A stretch of DNA of 64,000 nucleotides from the NCBI GenBank assembly GCA_964242575.1, contig CAXTCN010000007.1, forward strand, positions 1-64,000. The letters run 5' to 3'. The DNA is from JANPPS01 sp964242575. Lineage in GTDB: Bacteria; Pseudomonadota; Alphaproteobacteria; Acetobacterales; Acetobacteraceae. The notes under the pieces are model-generated. The model was not told the DNA's origin, ran no database searches, and saw nothing but the letters and a program-made list of their open reading frames with translations. The position numbers and the translations under genes are program-made. Each line of letters starts with the position of its first letter. Position 1 is the stretch's first letter. Shown piece by piece: positions 15,126 to 24,884 of this stretch.

Positions 15126-18100
15126 CTACACCACAGCGTATGCGGGGTAGCCGCGCCCAACCGCTCCCAACTGGTAGGCCGCGATGCTTAGGACAGGCGC
15201 AGGACTCCCGAAGTCCATTGACTGGTCGGCCGCGCTGTAGGGGACCATGGGTGCCGAGGTCGTCAAAGTGCGCAGCACCGCGCCCCCTGGGCCTGCTAGG
15301 ATATCGACCTGGTAAGACTCGGCGGCTTCTGACAGCGGCGCGTCCACTTCGTCTTGCCACTCCCTGCCGGCCCGCGTGGAGCGCGTCCAGGACACCACCA
15401 AGTTGCTGCTACCGTCGCGCTCACCAGCGACATGGACCGGCGCATACGGGCGCAACGTCGCCCCCTTGGGCACCACAGCTACGTCGCGGTCATCGTTGTC
15501 GCCAAGCGTTGTGCCAAAGGTCAGTGCCCGCACCTTCAGAGGCTTGTTGCGGTCACTCAACGGAAGCTGCAACCACCGGACGCCCTGGTTGACGGCAACA
15601 ACGCGGGTGCCGGCCGCATGCTCTATGACCTCAGATTCCGTCCCGCGCCTGCCGCGAAGAAGGTCGGTGAACGTCCAGGTTCCATCCGGTTCCGGGGTCG
15701 CCGTCGCGTATGCGACGTACTCTCCGCCGACGAGCAGCAGCCGCTCGCCCTCGTGGGTCTCGTCGTCTGAGCCGCTGGAGAAATCGGCTGATGACCCAGC
15801 GGGCAGGCGTAGGCGGACGCTGTTCGCGCGGTCCCAATATGCCGGGCTATGAGGGGAAAGGGATTCCACGAGCGTGCCCACGTCCGCCAGGAGCCTTGCG
15901 GAGCCTACCTGCTTGTAAGCGTCGCCACCATCGCGAGAGGCTACAACGCCCGCGCCTGGCCAGGCATCTTCGTCCTTGTCCACCGTCACCGCGAAGTGCA
16001 AGCCGAACTGCGTTAGGCCTTCGTCGTCGTCGCGTGGGCTGGGAACGTCGAGGAGAACCAAGCGCGACAGCGGAGACAGTCGATATTCGGATGTGGGCTG
16101 TTGGCCCTCGTCGGCCTCGTCTTCGGCTCCAAGGGTCAGCGCAAAAACGCGTGAGCCTTCGAACTCGATGACGCCGCTACCCAGCTTGAGCTTGCTGATG
16201 CGAACCACAAAACCGTCATAGATTATGACATCCGCCGGTTCCAGCCACGCATAGTCCAGAGGGAATGAGCCGGACAGCTTTTCGCGTTCCCCGTGCAATC
16301 TATAGAGAGTCTGCTGCGCCAACCCCTTGGCTCGGGCTGCGGTCATGGGGATGCTCAGCGACAGCACTTGGTCATTCTCGCTGTAGCCACCGACGCGTGG
16401 CGTAAACGCTGAACCGGTCTGGAAGTCACGCCCGACATCGATAAAGTTCACCGTCACTGACCTCGGCAGGTCCAAGTCCGGCACGCGGGCGCGTTGCAGG
16501 CGGTTCGAGCGTTCGGCAGTCCCCTCGCCTGCTCCCACCAATTCATCGGATATGGCGGCCGTCACGATGGTGGACCGGCTTTGGCATCGCAGGGTGGGGC
16601 CGCTCGATACGACATCGAAGGGGCTGTAACTTTGGAGCATTTCCAAGCTGTTGCGTGTCGGTTGCACGTTCAAAATCGAGTAACCGACCAGCGTGTCCTG
16701 CACGCGGCTCACGTCGAACTCTGTTTCGTCGTAGCCGGCGCGGAGCAGTAGCGAGGCCACCACCTCGGCAAGCTGCAAGCCATTGGAAGGCGCGATGATG
16801 GGCAACAGGCTTCCTGTGACCAAATTGCCCTCGTGCCACACGAGAAGCGCATCGGATGTCGCAGACGCGCCGTAGTAGGTGCGAGGGGAGATGCCTGTGG
16901 CTTGCGATGCCTGGTAGCCAGGAAGGGGGATGGCAGCCACGTCCTGGGTGAACCCGGAATCCGTCAACGAGTGGTATGCGATTTTCTGACCGTCCAAGCC
17001 AAAGGACAGGGCAACCAGAACGTTGCCGCCCATGCCGACGATGCTGCCGAAACCTGAGCCCGTGGGGGTCTGCGGACTCCATATGCCGCGTGTGAGCGCG
17101 ATGCCCGGTGGCGCGGTGTCTTCGCCTTCGGAGCCAGGGCTGTTGCGCGTGGCCATCGTGAATGCGAACGGCTCTGTATCTTTGTCGCGGGAATCCACCG
17201 CGACGAGCCATTCTCCAAGGCTGCCAGCCTGGGATACATGCGCGCTTGCGCCAAGCCGGCGCGAACCTTCGGCGGCTATGATGTTCATGCAGGGCTGCGT
17301 CTGGACGAAAAGCGCATGCAGTTCGCTGTCGTAGCGCAGGCCATAGTAAAACGCGCCATGGTAGTCGGTGGATGAGACAACCCACCCCGCATTGTTCTCT
17401 GACCGCAGGAAAACGGATTCCTGCAAGATTGGACCGGCCACCTGCGCCTGATTGCTCGCGAAAAGGTGGCGGCTTGCGGGGCCGGAATAGAGCACCGTTG
17501 AGGAGCCGGAAATGTAGAACGCATGCCATGTTTTAGCCGGCGCGTTGAAATCGCCAGAGCTTGTCACAAAGGCTTCGTCGCTCATCCAAAAAGCGTCGGT
17601 TCCATAGAGAGACAGCATGCTGGCTGGCTGCGTCAGAGGCGGCATCCAGGTCTGTGTGATGGTATCGAAAACCGAAACATGCATGAGTCCGCCCTGGTCT
17701 GCGGCGGCCTCGACACGGCTGATGCTCGCGACATACCGGCCGCTGGGCGAGACGCAGGACAGCAGCGTGGTGGCGTTCGCGGGTGGCGTGGGGCCGTCCA
17801 CCTGTGCGCCGACCGACACCGTCCTGGCCTTCCGGTTGAGCTTCGCCACCGTGGCGCGCAGGGCACCCGTTTGCGTCAGCCCTACGGCGCACCAGCCGCC
17901 GCCGGGGATGGCGTGCGGGATTGCGGATGCCAGGCTGCCGCGTGCGCCGATGTCGGGCAGAGGCGCCAGGGCTTTCACCCGCACGTCCTGCGCTATGGTG
18001 GTGTATTCAACAGTAATCGTGGGAACTCTCAACCCAAAGTCTTTTAGGTTAAGTTGTTCAAATACTATGTATGCTACGCCTCGATATGCCGGAACATGGC

Positions 18101-18692
18101 TCGCGCCCTTAAAGCGAACCATGGTTGGGTCTGGTAGTTGGTCTTCGGTTCCCAGATAGAACGTGAGGCTTTTCGCCCGGCCCGCCGCCGTCAGGGTGCG
18201 GTTCTTATCCACGGCCATCACGGTGGGATTGCTCGAAAGACTGGCGATAGCGTCTTGCGGCACAATAGTAGCTTGGTCCGCTTCTGTGTCCCATAAAATC
18301 TTGCCGTCAGCCCATATGCGGTTTACGCGCGCAATTTCGTTATCCGCTATGGCGACAGCAAAGTTACCAAAATATTCATATGTTATATTCTTAGTCTTGG
18401 GGCCTTTCTTTTCGTTGCCGCTTGTTTCTGTGCGGACTTCATCTATCGGTTCAGCCCATATCAGGGTTCCAACATTTCGAACCGTGCCGAACGTGATTGG
18501 CAATACCGCTCCATAGTCACTGGATTGAACTTGAAGGTTCTGGAGCCGCTGTCCTTCTTTGGTTATCGTCGGGGCGAGCAACGTGTTATCGACGACGGAA
18601 CCGATGGCAGCACCGACCATGGCACCTACCTGGGGCATGCCAAAGAATGACCCTACCACACCGCCGACGATACCAAGAACCGTTGTGGCCAC
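15126..18692 (-). CDS. Large tail tip / host-specificity protein
   Basis: The 1188-residue protein has a Gly/Ala-rich hydrophobic N-terminus (residues 1-40), then a conserved S-S-D-Y-G-A-V-L-P-I-T-F-G-T block and a long beta-rich body. The region from about residue 640 to 860 matches the phage-tail_3 domain of gene-transfer-agent and siphovirus tail hubs (D-F-G-L-R-V-P type strands, later L-P-R-S-V-T-V-N-F-I-D). The C-terminal 200 residues include a fibronectin-like region. It lacks the glycosidase TIM barrel of the gene transfer agent megatron protein. It follows DUF2460, DUF2163 and NlpC/P60 genes exactly as in gene transfer agents, and is probably the receptor-interacting hub. Confidence 0.85.
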   Translation of the reverse strand: MATTVLGIVGGVVGSFFGMPQVGAMVGAAIGSVVDNTLLAPTITKEGQRLQNLQVQSSDYGAVLPITFGTVRNVGTLIWAEPIDEVRTETSGNEKKGPKTKNITYEYFGNFAVAIADNEIARVNRIWADGKILWDTEADQATIVPQDAIASLSSNPTVMAVDKNRTLTAAGRAKSLTFYLGTEDQLPDPTMVRFKGASHVPAYRGVAYIVFEQLNLKDFGLRVPTITVEYTTIAQDVRVKALAPLPDIGARGSLASAIPHAIPGGGWCAVGLTQTGALRATVAKLNRKARTVSVGAQVDGPTPPANATTLLSCVSPSGRYVASISRVEAAADQGGLMHVSVFDTITQTWMPPLTQPASMLSLYGTDAFWMSDEAFVTSSGDFNAPAKTWHAFYISGSSTVLYSGPASRHLFASNQAQVAGPILQESVFLRSENNAGWVVSSTDYHGAFYYGLRYDSELHALFVQTQPCMNIIAAEGSRRLGASAHVSQAGSLGEWLVAVDSRDKDTEPFAFTMATRNSPGSEGEDTAPPGIALTRGIWSPQTPTGSGFGSIVGMGGNVLVALSFGLDGQKIAYHSLTDSGFTQDVAAIPLPGYQASQATGISPRTYYGASATSDALLVWHEGNLVTGSLLPIIAPSNGLQLAEVVASLLLRAGYDETEFDVSRVQDTLVGYSILNVQPTRNSLEMLQSYSPFDVVSSGPTLRCQSRSTIVTAAISDELVGAGEGTAERSNRLQRARVPDLDLPRSVTVNFIDVGRDFQTGSAFTPRVGGYSENDQVLSLSIPMTAARAKGLAQQTLYRLHGEREKLSGSFPLDYAWLEPADVIIYDGFVVRISKLKLGSGVIEFEGSRVFALTLGAEDEADEGQQPTSEYRLSPLSRLVLLDVPSPRDDDEGLTQFGLHFAVTVDKDEDAWPGAGVVASRDGGDAYKQVGSARLLADVGTLVESLSPHSPAYWDRANSVRLRLPAGSSADFSSGSDDETHEGERLLLVGGEYVAYATATPEPDGTWTFTDLLRGRRGTESEVIEHAAGTRVVAVNQGVRWLQLPLSDRNKPLKVRALTFGTTLGDNDDRDVAVVPKGATLRPYAPVHVAGERDGSSNLVVSWTRSTRAGREWQDEVDAPLSEAAESYQVDILAGPGGAVLRTLTTSAPMVPYSAADQSMDFGSPAPVLSIAAYQLGAVGRGYPAYAVV

Positions 18693-18741
18693 AGGAAGTC
18701 TCCAGTATTTGATTACTTGTAGATGCAGTTGGTGGCGTGGG

Positions 18742-19170
18742 TTACGCCTCGACGCCTCTGAAAGAGTATGCCGCCGCGACCGTCATGCCCCCGTTCCGCA
18801 GGCGCTCGCGGATGACCCGGCGGGGGTATGACGGCAAGGCATGCACGACCTCGCCAGGGGCCACCATGACGGCCGCATGCTGGGGGCGGCCGTCGATGTC
18901 CAGCAGCAGCATGTCGCCTGGCTCACCGCCTGGCGTTCTGGAAGGCTCAAGGAAGGATGTCAGGAATCCGGCGAGGATTTCCGGTGTCGCGGCGGCTGCT
19001 GACGAGTAGCGTGGGGCGGCTTCATGGCATGGAAGTCCAGCGCGGCGTCCGGTCGCCACGACCAGGCCGGCGCAGTCCAGGCCGGTCGCCGGGTCGCGTC
19101 CCTGCCAGCGCCACTTGACCCCGACGAGGGATAGGGCGGCAGCTACCAAGTCATCCCTGCGCAGGAGCAT
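18742..19170 (-). CDS. NlpC/P60 tail-associated peptidase
   Basis: The protein is 142 residues from the ATG at 19170, which overlaps the previous gene by only 20 bp; an earlier start would overlap by 68 bp. Catalytic Cys33 sits in L-D-C-A-G, the His is in P-Q-H-A-A-V (His98) and a likely third polar residue is His110 in V-V-H-A-L. That is the Cys-His-His arrangement of NlpC/P60 peptidases. In siphoviruses and gene transfer agents this protein sits in the tail tip and cuts peptide stems in peptidoglycan during DNA entry. The gene order supports that role. Confidence 0.88.
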   Translation of the reverse strand: MLLRRDDLVAAALSLVGVKWRWQGRDPATGLDCAGLVVATGRRAGLPCHEAAPRYSSAAAATPEILAGFLTSFLEPSRTPGGEPGDMLLLDIDGRPQHAAVMVAPGEVVHALPSYPRRVIRERLRNGGMTVAAAYSFRGVEA

Positions 19171-20005
19171 CGGGGTATCTGCCGGCTTGGTCGGTGCCGG
19201 GGACGTGCGGGAAACCACCGAAATTCAGAAGGTTGGAGAAGCGGTCGCGGCATGTCGCAAGCTGACGGTTGCAGCCAGGATAGAGGTCGAACGCGTGACC
19301 TGCTTCTATGGGGAATGGCGGCTCCAGCCACAGGTATGCCCGTCCACCCAAAAGGCCGCGCACGTCCAGGCGGGCACCGGCGTTCGGGCCGTCAACGAAA
19401 CGCAGGTGCCCGTATTTTGCCCAGTCATCCGGTAGGGCTGCCAGTCCATTCGAATGAACCCAGTTCAGGCCGTCTGTTCCGTCGCAGACAACTCTGACTT
19501 TTATCGCCTCAAGGCTAACTTTACAGCGGCGGTTACCCAACGTGTGCGTGCATTCTGCTGCAATCGTTCGCCCTACACTCTTCTGCAAAAGCTCCTTAAA
19601 ATCCACCAGCGTTGCACGCCACTGGCCGTCAGTCAGGACTACTTCTCCAATAAAGAAACGCCCCAGGTGAAGCACTCCGGCTCCCAGGTCAGTCCAGTCG
19701 CAAAGAAGAAAGTCAACGCGGGCGCGGTCATACAAACCAGCAGAGAAATCGGCATCGGTAAGACTGTCAGATGCGAGGATGCCCGTAATATCCGCCGAAC
19801 CAACAGCCAAACTGTTGTCACTTTCGAGCTTTGATGGCGAGAAAGCTGTGGTGCTTTCGAACGCCGTGCCATCAACGGTCAGGGGTTCATCGTGCGTAGT
19901 GAAACCCAGCACCATGTCGTCCGTGCGTGTGATGCGAACGCACCAGGCCAGTGTCTTGCACTCCGCTGCCAGGGCGGCGAGTAGCTGGGGAGACGGAGTC
20001 CTCAT
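19151..20005 (-). CDS. DUF2163 / BR0599-family tail tip protein
   Basis: The 284-residue protein resembles the gene transfer agent orf13 family. The N-terminal DUF2163 region (residues 1-160) contains G-F-T-T-H-D and F-F-I-G-E-V. The C-terminal BR0599-type region holds four Cys residues around C-T-H-T-L-G-N-R-R-C and Y-P-G-C-N-R...C-R-D-R-F, a pattern associated with iron-sulfur or metal binding in related tail hubs. It overlaps the upstream DUF2460 gene by 4 bp. Role: distal tail or hub component. Confidence 0.88.
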   Translation of the reverse strand: MRTPSPQLLAALAAECKTLAWCVRITRTDDMVLGFTTHDEPLTVDGTAFESTTAFSPSKLESDNSLAVGSADITGILASDSLTDADFSAGLYDRARVDFLLCDWTDLGAGVLHLGRFFIGEVVLTDGQWRATLVDFKELLQKSVGRTIAAECTHTLGNRRCKVSLEAIKVRVVCDGTDGLNWVHSNGLAALPDDWAKYGHLRFVDGPNAGARLDVRGLLGGRAYLWLEPPFPIEAGHAFDLYPGCNRQLATCRDRFSNLLNFGGFPHVPGTDQAGRYPDAPAQG

Positions 20006-20682
20006 AGCCGGACTTCCATGATGCCGACCGACACGCTGCCGCTCAGGTAGTCATCGAGCTTGACGCTGAGGCTCTTGTCTTCGAAACGACAGGGCACGTC
20101 GAACTCGAACCCGGCTGTGACCACAGCGCCTGCATCAGGCGCTGTATAGAATGTCAGCAGGCCGGTCTTATGGTCACACGTCCAGCCAGACGTGGCCTCG
20201 TTGCCGTCCAGGGCGACGACCAAAGTGCCGGGCACGGGCTTGCGGATGACCCGCCTGCGCAGCAGGGCCTCAGCATCCTCAACACCTTCGATAGCGGAAG
20301 CTATATAGGTTTTGGAAAGCTGGAACGCCGTCTTAACCCCGTCGCCTGCACCCAGCAGTTGGTCGCGCGCATCCGGCGGCGAGTAGTGGTCGCTGGACGA
20401 GGAGTAGTCGCCCCAGTCCTTATACCTGAACGCCACGGCCTCGCCGGCCACGGCATGGAAGAACGACAGAAGTTGCCCCAGGCCCGCCGCAGCGCCGTCG
20501 TCTCCAAGCGCTTGCAGGCCGGTCGTGGCGTTGTAGCGGTGCCGGGGCTGGGACCAGCGCGCGGTGCGGCGTTCGGCCCCGCTGTCCGTGGTGACAACGA
20601 CCGTGCTGTATTCCGGCCCGCCGGACGAACCGTACGACACGTCCACAGGGAAACGGGCTTCTATGAATGAAGGAAGGGGCAT
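20002..20682 (-). CDS. DUF2460 distal tail protein
   Basis: The 226-residue protein has the family opening F-I-E-A-R-F-P-V-D-V-S-Y-G-S-S-G-G-P and the internal A-F-R-Y-K-D-W-G-D-Y. It is homologous in type to gene transfer agent orf12 and siphovirus distal tail (Dit-like) proteins that form the ring between tail tube and hub. ATGA overlap with the DUF2163 gene and position directly after the tape measure fit assembly order. Confidence 0.88.
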   Translation of the reverse strand: MPLPSFIEARFPVDVSYGSSGGPEYSTVVVTTDSGAERRTARWSQPRHRYNATTGLQALGDDGAAAGLGQLLSFFHAVAGEAVAFRYKDWGDYSSSSDHYSPPDARDQLLGAGDGVKTAFQLSKTYIASAIEGVEDAEALLRRRVIRKPVPGTLVVALDGNEATSGWTCDHKTGLLTFYTAPDAGAVVTAGFEFDVPCRFEDKSLSVKLDDYLSGSVSVGIMEVRL

Positions 20683-20727
20683 AGCGGCAGGATAAGTCCG
20701 CAGGGGGCGGCAGACGGCTCCCGGCGC

Positions 20728-23700
20728 TTAGCGGAACCTTCCGCCCGCTCCCACCGCATCGCGGATACGCGCGCTCACTTGGCCTTTGGACTCTGCGAAC
20801 GCCTGCGGGTTGGGAGTCTGAATGGTGACGTTGACTACTTGAGTGCGATTACCGCCCATGCCCATCCCGCCGCGCTCCATGCCGCGCACCACCGGAGCGG
20901 GGATGATGGAACCGGCCTGCCCTGGCACGAAAATTTCGGGTCCGGTTTCACCCACGCGGTATGCACCGTCACCACGGATGTCGCCGCCGATAGCCTTGCC
21001 GCCGCCGAACCACCCGCCGATGGCGGAGCCGATTCCGCTGAGCCAACCACCCTCGCCACCGCCAAGTTCTTTGCCAAGGCTGCTGCCGCCGGTTCCAGAT
21101 TGCCCCATGCCCAACAGGTTCGCGATACCGCCAGAGTTGTCCGAAAGCAGTTGTTTAAACGGACTAAAAACAAACTGCTGCAATGAAATTCTGGAAATCT
21201 CAAGCATCATCTCTTTCAAGGTGTCTATGATTTTTCCCTTGCCAGTCAACACTTTCTCGGCTGTACCTGTGAGGGCATCACCTATGTTGGAGAAATACTG
21301 CTTGTTCTGGTCATAGGATTCCTTCATTTTTTCCTGTGACAGGTTCAACTCCGCCTGCGCGCGAGCCTGCTCACGCAGTGCATCAGCCTGCTGCTTAGGC
21401 AAATACCTCACGATTTCTCGGATTTGGCGCTCGGCGTTCAGCATTTCCGTGGTGCGCCTGATGGCCTCATCGCCCTCGCCATACGCATCGTTCAGTGTGG
21501 CGATTTCGGCGCGCTGGTTCGCGTATTCGCGTGTGAGGTCGCGACTGGACTCCACGGCGGAACGCTCACGGCCAGCGAACTCTTGCGCACCCTGGTAGAG
21601 CCGGTCTTGCTCCGCTTCGCGCATGGCGTAATCGCGGGCCTTGGATTGCTGGCCTGTGGACCCCTGCCCCAGCTTGGCAGCCGTTGCAGCGGCATCGCCT
21701 TTTGCGTCACGCTCGGCCTGGTCAATGGCATCCAATCCGGGGGTAGATGCGCGGTCGGCCTGGTAGCGCTCGGCATATGCGCGCAAAGCGTCATCGAGGA
21801 CGCGGCTGCGCTGCTCGAAATCGGATTGCTGTTTGCGCTGTTGCAGGGCCAATTCAACGTTGTCGTTGTCATCCGAAATGGTGGTGCGACGGATTCCCAG
21901 CGACGGGTCAGGGGCGGTGCCGGCATTCTGCGCGGCGCGCGTGGCGGCCGTGGCGTTCTGCTGTGCGAAGGCGGAAGCCAGGTTCGTCGTAGCGCGGCTG
22001 CCGGTCGCCGGGCCATTAACCCCTAGGGATTCCACGAGTGCCTGGGCCTGAGCGGGCGACATGTTCACTGGCGCGGTAGGTGCGCCGAGGAGAGACGACA
22101 GGTCACCAGGGTTGGCGCGTGCGCCCGCGCCGTTCAGCTTCTTCAGAGTGTCCAGTATTTGCTCATCGCTCATACGGCCAGCCTGCGTGGCGGACGGCGT
22201 AGCCTGCTGCTGTGCAGCCTGTAGCTGGGTCTGCGCAGCCTGCGCCTGTGTGGCGGCTGCTGCGTCCAGGTTGGGGGTGGACCCGCCAGCAGCCAAGGCG
22301 GTGCGGGCGCGCTGTTCCCTCATCTCGCCAGGGGTCGCGGCGCGGTCGCCTGTGTCTCTACGGAAAATATCCATCGACCGCGAGCGGCTTCCGGTCGCCG
22401 CTTGCTCCGCTGGGGTGAACGGCAGTTGACCATCCAACGGCGCGTTGTATCCAACCGGGCCGTTCAACCCGAGTGCGTCTCGGGTCGTCTGGTAGGGAGC
22501 TTCCACAAAGTTGAAGAAGCCCTGGGATGCCATGCCCGTGGCGCTCGGAGCGCGACCGGCGGCAACGTCCTTGGCGCGCTGCTCGGCCTGGGACTCCATC
22601 TCTCGGTGCGCGGCAACGCCAATGACGGCACCTATAGCGCCCTGAATCCCCCCAAGCTTGCCCAAGATGCCGGACGAACCGCCACGGCCGAACAGGAACA
22701 TGCCGATGGCACCCGCTTCAAGAAGGTCGCCGGTGGTCTTGCCGGACAAGCCATCCATGACGGAACCGAATTTCGTCGCAACTTCCGTCGCTGTGGTGAA
22801 TGCCTTTTCGGCGGCCTGGCCTATGGCGTTGAGCCTGCTTCCAAGGGTTTCGCCTGTGGTATCGGCAAGCCTGGATTGCTCATCCCAGAGCGGGCGCAGG
22901 GACGCGAACACCCGCTGCCCAACGGCATCGATTTCCAACAGGCCATCTTGAAACCGCTTCCCGAACGTCTTTGCTCCGGACGTGAAGCTACCATCGTCCA
23001 TCGCGGAATCCATGCGCGCGACGATGGTTTGAATGAACGTGGACAGGCTTGCAGAAATCCCGGCTTCTTGGTCGAGCTTGCCGAAGAACTTGGAGAAAGA
23101 ATTGCTTACAGCCGTCAGGGAATCCTCTGCCTTTTGCGGCAGCCCCTTGAACAGAGTTTCAGCAAACTGGCCCTGATTTGAGAGAGCATTCAGGATTTGC
23201 TGCGTCTTTATCTCGCCCGTCTTGGCCCCGTTCTGGATATCTCTCCTGTTGTTGACGTTGAAGCCCTGCGCGCGCAGGCCACGCATCATCGCTTCAAAGG
23301 TGGTGGGCAGAGCGTCCGCGATAGAGCCAAGCTCTTCGGCTTCCGGTCGCTCGCTGCGCAGCAGTTGCGCGAGCTGCGCCTGAGCGCCCTGCACGCCGCC
23401 GCGCTCGGCGGGGCTGGCGTTCGCAAGGTCAACCGCACCGAGGCGGGCCAGGTTGCCAGTAATCTGGAAGCCATCAGACCTACCACGCCCGGCCGTCTGG
23501 ATTTCAATATCCGCGTATAGCTTTGCGAGTTCGGACAAGGGCTGCCGCGTCTGCTGCGCAAGGCGATACAAGCGTTCCTGGTTCGCCGCGAGCGCGCCCA
23601 CATCCTTGGAAACGGAGCGCACCGCAAAGCCCGCAGAGGAGTACGATGCGGACAGGTCCGAAGCCGTCTTGAGCAAGCTGCCGGCACCCATCGCGCCGGC

Positions 23701-23922
23701 CGCCCCCAGGGCCAGCGTGGTGATGCTGCGCAGGCGGGATTCGATATTCGATAGGCTTGTGGCGGCACGCGTCGCGGATTGCTCGAAGCCTTGGAAAGCC
23801 TTGCCGCCTGATGCCGAGCCTGTTCCGATGCCGTTAACGGTCCAGTTGATGCGCCGCAGAGCCGCTTCGGCGGCGGCGATATCGATGCGGAACTGATATT
23901 GAAGCGTGCCCTGGCCGGCCAT
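20728..23922 (-). CDS. Tape measure protein
   Basis: The 1064-residue protein is largely helical and Ala/Gln-rich. An N-terminal TMP domain lies at about residues 60-290 (L-A-N-Q-E-R-L-Y-R-L-A-Q-Q-T-R-Q-P-L pattern), a hydrophobic Gly-rich stretch at about 400-440, long coiled-coil regions at about 540-880, and a Gly-rich hydrophobic end. Tape measure proteins set tail length and help DNA enter the host; at roughly 0.15 nm per residue the tail would be near 150 nm (estimate from general knowledge). It follows the frameshifted chaperone genes, the standard siphovirus order. Confidence 0.9.
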   Translation of the reverse strand: MAGQGTLQYQFRIDIAAAEAALRRINWTVNGIGTGSASGGKAFQGFEQSATRAATSLSNIESRLRSITTLALGAAGAMGAGSLLKTASDLSASYSSAGFAVRSVSKDVGALAANQERLYRLAQQTRQPLSELAKLYADIEIQTAGRGRSDGFQITGNLARLGAVDLANASPAERGGVQGAQAQLAQLLRSERPEAEELGSIADALPTTFEAMMRGLRAQGFNVNNRRDIQNGAKTGEIKTQQILNALSNQGQFAETLFKGLPQKAEDSLTAVSNSFSKFFGKLDQEAGISASLSTFIQTIVARMDSAMDDGSFTSGAKTFGKRFQDGLLEIDAVGQRVFASLRPLWDEQSRLADTTGETLGSRLNAIGQAAEKAFTTATEVATKFGSVMDGLSGKTTGDLLEAGAIGMFLFGRGGSSGILGKLGGIQGAIGAVIGVAAHREMESQAEQRAKDVAAGRAPSATGMASQGFFNFVEAPYQTTRDALGLNGPVGYNAPLDGQLPFTPAEQAATGSRSRSMDIFRRDTGDRAATPGEMREQRARTALAAGGSTPNLDAAAATQAQAAQTQLQAAQQQATPSATQAGRMSDEQILDTLKKLNGAGARANPGDLSSLLGAPTAPVNMSPAQAQALVESLGVNGPATGSRATTNLASAFAQQNATAATRAAQNAGTAPDPSLGIRRTTISDDNDNVELALQQRKQQSDFEQRSRVLDDALRAYAERYQADRASTPGLDAIDQAERDAKGDAAATAAKLGQGSTGQQSKARDYAMREAEQDRLYQGAQEFAGRERSAVESSRDLTREYANQRAEIATLNDAYGEGDEAIRRTTEMLNAERQIREIVRYLPKQQADALREQARAQAELNLSQEKMKESYDQNKQYFSNIGDALTGTAEKVLTGKGKIIDTLKEMMLEISRISLQQFVFSPFKQLLSDNSGGIANLLGMGQSGTGGSSLGKELGGGEGGWLSGIGSAIGGWFGGGKAIGGDIRGDGAYRVGETGPEIFVPGQAGSIIPAPVVRGMERGGMGMGGNRTQVVNVTIQTPNPQAFAESKGQVSARIRDAVGAGGRFR

Positions 23923-23927
23923 CGTGG

Positions 23928-24874
23928 TTATGCTCCTTGCGGTGGACGGCGGCGGGTGTTGCCGGGCGCGGCTGGTGGCTTGTCCGACTTGCTGCGCTCG
24001 GCTGAGGACTGCGGATGAAAAGCGAGGAATTCGCAGTCAAACCTTCTGACTAGTATGAGCGTCAGACCGTCCATGACGGCTCCCGTGAGGCTCCGCCACG
24101 CATGGATTTCAGAAAACGTCAGGGGGTTCAAACCGAAGCCGTTGTCACCACGAGCCGAGTGCAACTCCAAGAACGTCTGCCATGCCCGCTCCGTGCCCGG
24201 TGGGAAATCATGAGGCTTCCATGCCGGATGCGGCTTGCGTGTGCGTGCCTTGTAGCCTTCGAACACCTCGCGCCAGGTGTTTGGGCTGCCTGGTGCCTTT
24301 GACCCGAGCTTGAGGTGCCAGCGGCAAGCCGCCGCCGCCCCCTCGACTACGCGGACAAAAAATCCGCCCGCCCACCCAGGTGGGAATCCGCTTGCTCCAA
24401 GAGCCACGGGCAGCGGTCGAAAAGCTTATCGCAAAGCGCCGTGGAGAAATCGGATTCGCCGTCCAGGCTTACGCCTTCCCAACCAACCACCAGGGCGGCC
24501 ATGAGGCTGCGCCGCTTCTCGAAGCCGCCCTGCCCTGTCCTCAGGTTATCCAGGACGCGGGCACTCGCACGGGCATAGGCTTCGTTCTTCTGCTCCTGTT
24601 CGGCATTCCCCTTCCAGTCGGGGTCAGCCTGGACGGCGCGCAGCGTCTCCACCATCGCGGATTCCATTTCGCTGGTCGTCTGCCGTGCGACTGCCGCATG
24701 AGCATTGCGGGACTGCGCACTGTCTGGACCGGCGACGTAGAGCAGGACCGGGCGGCCATCGGCGGTTTCCAGTCCTTTGCCGGTGGTGGGGTGGACTGGC
24801 TGGAAAGACCGGCCCGCCGTTGAGGCTGTAGCCGTGTCCAGGGATGCGAAGTCGAAACCGCTGCCGTTGTTCAT
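23928..24874 (-). CDS. Tail assembly chaperone GT fusion via -1 frameshift
   Basis: Two overlapping frames, 24347-24874 and an extension down to 23928, join at slippery heptamer TTTTTTG (24356-24362 on the minus strand). A -1 slip there converts the upstream end D-F-L-S-A-stop into D-F-F-V-R-V-V-E and continues to 23928, giving 315 residues. This matches the lambda G/GT strategy, in which both products are tail assembly chaperones bound to the tape measure protein. The extension (about 145 residues) has its own ATG at 24407, but that start has no clear ribosome binding site and lies in the overlap, so expression by frameshifting is favoured. Confidence 0.8.
24347..24874 (-). CDS. Tail assembly chaperone G (unshifted product)
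   Basis: The 175-residue product comes from normal decoding. It begins with a low-complexity segment, then a strand-rich part (G-R-P-V-L-L-Y-V-A-G-P-D-S-A) and a helical C-terminal half (residues 95-160), typical of siphovirus tail assembly chaperones. It ends four codons after the slippery site. It lies between tail tube and tape measure genes, where G/GT-type chaperones are found. Confidence 0.85.
   Translation of the reverse strand: MNNGSGFDFASLDTATASTAGRSFQPVHPTTGKGLETADGRPVLLYVAGPDSAQSRNAHAAVARQTTSEMESAMVETLRAVQADPDWKGNAEQEQKNEAYARASARVLDNLRTGQGGFEKRRSLMAALVVGWEGVSLDGESDFSTALCDKLFDRCPWLLEQADSHLGGRADFLSA
24356..24362 (-). other. Programmed -1 ribosomal frameshift site
   Basis: The zero-frame codons are GAT TTT TTG, giving heptamer T TTT TTG of canonical X-XXY-YYZ form. 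The stop TAG follows 9 bases later. A GC-rich tract (GGGGGCGGCGGCGG) starts about 18 bases downstream and could form stimulatory structure. Confidence 0.8.
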
Positions 24875-24884
24875 GTTTTGTTCC

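Noticed and set aside
16543..17529. Second minus-strand frame inside the large tail tip gene
   Set aside because: It lies wholly within the 1188-codon gene in another frame and translates to Arg/His-rich sequence without any domain.
24347..24407. Sequencing error or true frameshift mutation in the tail chaperone gene
   Set aside because: The overlap carries a canonical slippery heptamer in the correct phase at the conserved place for G/GT frameshifting, which explains it better than an error.
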